From: CAYUMU01 sp964445985 | GTDB taxonomy: Bacteria; Planctomycetota; Planctomycetia; Pirellulales; S012-138 | Direction: 5' to 3' | Assembly (NCBI GenBank): GCA_964445985.1 | Contig: CAYUMU010000057.1 | Span: 1-45,736 of the forward strand | DNA length: 45,736 nucleotides | In this document: positions 43,032-45,736 of the stretch, piece by piece | Position numbering within the stretch: position 1 is the stretch's first letter | Layout of the letters: the number at the start of each line of letters is the position of its first letter | Translations under genes and position numbers: made by a program | The notes under the pieces: generated by a model | Seen by the model: only the letters and a program-made list of their open reading frames with translations | What the model was told of the DNA's origin: nothing | Databases searched by the model: none

Positions 43032-43919
43032 CTATTCGCGATCTTTGGGCTGCGTGCCGTCGGTGTTCGAATCCTTCTCCGGCTCCTCGGCCTTCACCGC
43101 CACGTTGGGAAAGGTTGCCGCCAGGCGGTCACCCAACCAACGACCCCGCAGGCTGATCGCCGTCACGCGGCCATCGCGGCCAATCAGGTAGGTGGCGGGG
43201 ATGCCTTCCACGCCCAGCTTCTCGGCCAGCCCTTGGGCGTCTTTGCCCACAATATTGGCCCAGGGCAGCTTCTCTTCTTTCACAAAGTCCTTGAGGGCTT
43301 CCATGTCATCGTCCAGGCTAATGCCCACCACTTCAAACCCGGCGTCTTTGTACTGTTCGTAGTTCTTCTTGACGTTGGGGAGTTCTTCGCGGCAAGGACC
43401 GCACCACGTGGCCCAAAAGTCGACCAGCACGACCTTGTCTTTGTATTTATCCCAATTGAGCTGGTGCCCATCGGCCAGGCTGCCCGACAGCTTGAGGGGC
43501 TTGCCGACAATCTCCAACTTGGTCTTCGCGGCGTTGTACAGTTCCGTGGCCGCTTCGCCCAATTCCTTGGGCTCCACATTGGCAAACCGCTCCTTGGCGG
43601 CTTTCAGCAGGTTCAGCGTGGCCTCGTACTGCCCGGCAACTTCCAGCACTTGGGCAGAAATCATCGCCACCCGCAGCTGCCGCACGTCGGGCTCGCCTTC
43701 CTTCATATACGCGTTCAGGCTCTTCAGCAGCGGCTCCACGGCGTCCTTGTCGCCCCCGAAAACCTTTTCCAACCGCGCAAACACCTGAACCTGCAGGTCC
43801 GATTCTTCGGGCGCGGCGGCCGGTTGAGCAGGTTGGGCCGGTTGATCCTGAGCCCGCGCGGCACTGGCGGGCGCCAAGAGCATGAGCCCTAGCGCGGCCC
43901 AGGAGAAGAACTTCTTCAT
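43032..43919 (-). CDS. TlpA-like exported thioredoxin-fold protein
   Basis: This 295-aa protein has a signal peptide (about 1-23, ending ARAQ), a Gln/Pro/Ala linker, a helical region (about 40-135) and a C-terminal thioredoxin domain with the active site W172-C173-G-P-C176 in FWATWCGPCREELP. The AhpC/TSA-type cis-Pro loop is in VEGIPATYLIGRDGR. It probably reduces or isomerises disulfides outside the cytoplasm. ATG 43919 has GGAG seven bases upstream. It is upstream of the two Cys-rich genes on the same strand, 247 bases away, so a functional link in thiol maintenance is possible but inferred. Confidence 0.9.
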   Translation of the reverse strand: MKKFFSWAALGLMLLAPASAARAQDQPAQPAQPAAAPEESDLQVQVFARLEKVFGGDKDAVEPLLKSLNAYMKEGEPDVRQLRVAMISAQVLEVAGQYEATLNLLKAAKERFANVEPKELGEAATELYNAAKTKLEIVGKPLKLSGSLADGHQLNWDKYKDKVVLVDFWATWCGPCREELPNVKKNYEQYKDAGFEVVGISLDDDMEALKDFVKEEKLPWANIVGKDAQGLAEKLGVEGIPATYLIGRDGRVTAISLRGRWLGDRLAATFPNVAVKAEEPEKDSNTDGTQPKDRE

Positions 43920-44188
43920 GGCAAACTCCGTTGCAAACAAAATGGTAGGTGTGGGAACGCCGCTCGACGGTGTGATTTTGGGTGGGGACGGTGGCCAGCA
44001 AGAACTTAGAGGTCGGCCACGGCAGGAGCGCCAATCCCCCTTTTGCAGCGCCACCCAAAGTGTATCTCATTCCCTCGGCCCAGACGAATTTCTCGCCGCC
44101 GGGGCCAAAGCAGACGCCCCCAATCGCCCGAAAGTGGCGTGCCTAACCGCCGTGATTTACAGGGCTTACAAATTGATCGCCGTTTTCG

Positions 44189-44914
44189 CTATTTTCCCTG
44201 CACCCGGCTGGTCAGCTTCTTCACCACCGCCTGGAACTCCCGCCGGGCGGCCCCCAAACCCTCGGGCGTTTTCTTGCCAGGCCCTTTCACGTAGTCCATC
44301 ACAATCCCTTCGGCGTCGACAAATTCCTGGCACACGTTGGCGATTTCGCTGGCAATGTTGATCGGCACATTGGTCACGCCGTTGGCGTCGCCGTGCAGCA
44401 GATCGCCCTGGTTGACCATCAACCCTCCCACCCGCACCGGCAGGCCCAAGTGCAGCAGGTGGCAATAGGCATGCGCGCAGATGGTGCCGCCGGTGAAGAC
44501 CGGGTACTTGAGCGCCTTCACCTGCTCCAGGTCGCGCCCGCCGCCGCTGGTGATCAGACCCACCGAACCAAACGCCTGATAGGTGCTGCACATCACCTCG
44601 CCAAACGTGGCCGAAACCGCCGGGTCGTCGAGATCCTGGAAAACCACCACGGCAGGGCCCGGCAGCTCGGCAAAACCGGCCACCTGCTGATCCATGCTGC
44701 CATAGGCATCGCCGCCCGCCGGGGGAGCGTCGCTGCGAAAAGCGGCCGTGCTGGCAAAGCCCACCATCGGCGGAAACTCGGGGAAGTTGCTCCGAATGCG
44801 GTGGTCCATGTAGCCCTGGTTCCGCGGCCGCGCGTCGAACAGCTCGATGACATTGCAGATGGTTGGGGTATCGAACTTTGCCAATTGATCGAGGGTGGCC
44901 TGCGAAACGCTCAT
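44189..44914 (-). CDS. RraA / HMG-aldolase family protein
   Basis: This 241-aa protein has the RraA-like fold: TLDQLAKFDTPTICNVIELF at the start, the VVFQDLDDP strand, LITSGGGRDLEQVKAL with the substrate-binding Gly-Arg-Asp, TGGTICAHAYC, and GDLLHGDANGV. The family includes 4-hydroxy-4-methyl-2-oxoglutarate aldolases, oxaloacetate decarboxylases and the RNase E inhibitor RraA, formerly annotated as demethylmenaquinone methyltransferases. Members here are more likely aldolase/decarboxylase-type. The start is MSVSQATLDQ at 44914; upstream codons are open but unrelated. Confidence 0.88.
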   Translation of the reverse strand: MSVSQATLDQLAKFDTPTICNVIELFDARPRNQGYMDHRIRSNFPEFPPMVGFASTAAFRSDAPPAGGDAYGSMDQQVAGFAELPGPAVVVFQDLDDPAVSATFGEVMCSTYQAFGSVGLITSGGGRDLEQVKALKYPVFTGGTICAHAYCHLLHLGLPVRVGGLMVNQGDLLHGDANGVTNVPINIASEIANVCQEFVDAEGIVMDYVKGPGKKTPEGLGAARREFQAVVKKLTSRVQGK

Positions 44915-45054
44915 GGGAGAGAGAACCCAAAGGAAGGTAGGAACAAACAGCGCGGTGCCGCGGGACGGAACGCCGCCAAAACTACCGCGCCCCCAGCGCC
45001 TGTTCAAGAATCCACTCAAGTTTAAGTGACGCCGATCAACGACTTCCTCCATTC

Positions 45055-45083
45055 CCGTCATTCCCGTGCAGACGGGAATCCAG
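45055..45083 (+). repeat. Dispersed repeat family C, short copy 4
   Basis: The arms ATTCCCGT and ACGGGAAT surround GCAG, followed by CCAG. It is upstream of the peroxiredoxin gene. The G-to-T/A changes in both arms are compensating, so pairing is kept. Confidence 0.75.
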
Positions 45084-45175
45084 GGCGCGGCGGATGCATC
45101 TCGACTTTACGGATCGGCTTTGACAAACTTCTTCCTGGACAACTCAACTTCAACACGGACACAAGGAACCAACTC

Positions 45176-45658
45176 ATGGGCGATTGGGTCGAAGTCGGCA
45201 AAAAGGCTCCCACCTTCTCATTGCCGGCCGATAGCGGCGGCAAAATCAAGCTGGCCGACCTGGCCGGTTCGCCGGTCGTGCTCTACTTCTACCCTCGCGA
45301 CAACACGCCTGGCTGCACCAAACAAGCCTGCGCGTTCCGCGACCGCAAAGCCGAGATGGAAGCCCTGGGGGCCAAGGTCATTGGCATCAGCACCGACAGC
45401 GTGGCCAGCCACGAAAAGTTCCGCGACAAGTTCGAGCTCAACTTCCCCCTGCTGGCCGACGAAAACCACGCCGTGGCCGAAAAGTACGGCGCCTGGCGCG
45501 AGAAAAACATGTACGGCAAAAAAAGCCTGGGCATCCAGCGCAGCACCTTCCTCATCGACCCCACCGGCCGCATCGCCAAGGTCTGGAAAAAAGTGCAAGT
45601 CGAAGGGCACGACGAAAAGGTGCTGGAGGCGCTGAGGGAACTGCAAGCGCGGGAATAA
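45176..45658 (+). CDS. bcp: Thiol peroxidase Bcp (peroxiredoxin Q)
   Basis: This 160-aa peroxiredoxin reduces hydrogen peroxide and organic hydroperoxides. The active-site stretch YFYPRDNTPGCTKQACAFRD has the peroxidatic C47 and the resolving C52 five residues later, the atypical 2-Cys BCP arrangement. FPLLADENHAVAEKYGAW and RSTFLIDPTGRI complete the thioredoxin-like fold. ATG 45176 has AAGGA nine bases upstream. A possible -35 (TTGACA at 45120) lacks a good -10. It is divergent from the RraA-family gene. Confidence 0.95.
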   Translation: MGDWVEVGKKAPTFSLPADSGGKIKLADLAGSPVVLYFYPRDNTPGCTKQACAFRDRKAEMEALGAKVIGISTDSVASHEKFRDKFELNFPLLADENHAVAEKYGAWREKNMYGKKSLGIQRSTFLIDPTGRIAKVWKKVQVEGHDEKVLEALRELQARE

Positions 45659-45663
45659 GAGTT

Positions 45664-45688
45664 GCGAGCCACCGGGTTCACCCCTTGG
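45664..45688 (-). repeat. Dispersed repeat family B, copy 3
   Basis: On the minus strand this reads GGGGTGAACCCGGTGGCTCGC, the core of the copy at 2618-2643. It lies just after the bcp stop codon; here the left arm of the palindrome is altered. Confidence 0.7.
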
Positions 45689-45736
45689 TATTACCCACAT
45701 CTTGATCGTTGTTCTTCGTATCGCAGAGCCAGGGCC

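Noticed and set aside
45120..45148. Sigma-70 promoter for bcp
   Set aside because: TTGACA is present at 45120, but no acceptable -10 hexamer occurs at 16-18 bases spacing.

Overview
The window reads as a chromosome segment of a high-G+C planctomycete, most likely of the Pirellulales. This is inferred from gene content: a formylglycine-type sulfatase with a signal peptide, a Tat-exported sugar-phosphate isomerase-like TIM barrel, a tricorn-type S41 protease, a creatininase-family hydrolase, DO-GTPase/GAP1-type proteins, a PG_1098/THUMP-like methyltransferase, integrase tails of a type I associate with planctomycete tRNA genes, and many dispersed palindromic repeats. The housekeeping genes dnaG-rpoD, rpmI-rplT-pheS, xerD and tRNA-Ile(GAU) anchor it as chromosomal. 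About 31 protein genes, two decayed mobile-gene fragments and one tRNA can be supported.

Layout. 0-9 kb: cytochrome P450 (-), orphan OmpR-type response regulator (+), a short Hsp70 without helical lid followed by a J-like/MshEN/transmembrane fusion (+), a convergent PH-like membrane protein (-), and a hybrid histidine kinase (-). 9-17 kb: alanine dehydrogenase, CBM9-like protein, methyltransferase, tricorn protease homologue and phytanoyl-CoA-type dioxygenase (all +). 17.1-21.35 kb: a four-gene same-strand cluster (coiled coil, membrane-anchored FGE-like fold, zinc-ribbon P-loop GTPase, GAP1-like protein). I rate this the best candidate for a poorly described system. It resembles the GTPase-associated conflict/signalling systems predicted from comparative genomics. 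21.5-24.3 kb: Tat isomerase-like protein and sulfatase.

24.5-28.4 kb, minus strand: rpmI, rplT, pheS and a PLP aminotransferase, with a good sigma-70 promoter and an intrinsic-terminator-like hairpin in the leader. 28.7-33.7 kb: xerD, then an accessory patch ending at tRNA-Ile. The patch holds two nearly identical Uma2-family genes in a 644-bp direct repeat flanking a polytopic membrane protein, several palindromic repeats, a transposase fragment and an integrase C-terminal fragment abutting the tRNA 3' end. 33.8-37.8 kb: the dnaG-rpoD operon (-) with a clear promoter and terminator.

38-45.7 kb: CinA-like amidase, creatininase family, a small membrane protein, a TGS-domain GTPase, and then on the minus strand tlpA-like thioredoxin and two exported Cys-rich proteins. 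One of these is built from 21 Cys-Cys pairs mostly seven residues apart in two near-identical halves. An RraA-family protein and a Bcp peroxiredoxin close the window. Between genes lie at least five dispersed repeat families, mostly palindromic. All identifications come from reading motifs by eye. No database search was run, so family names are recognition-based and repeat identities are hand counts.
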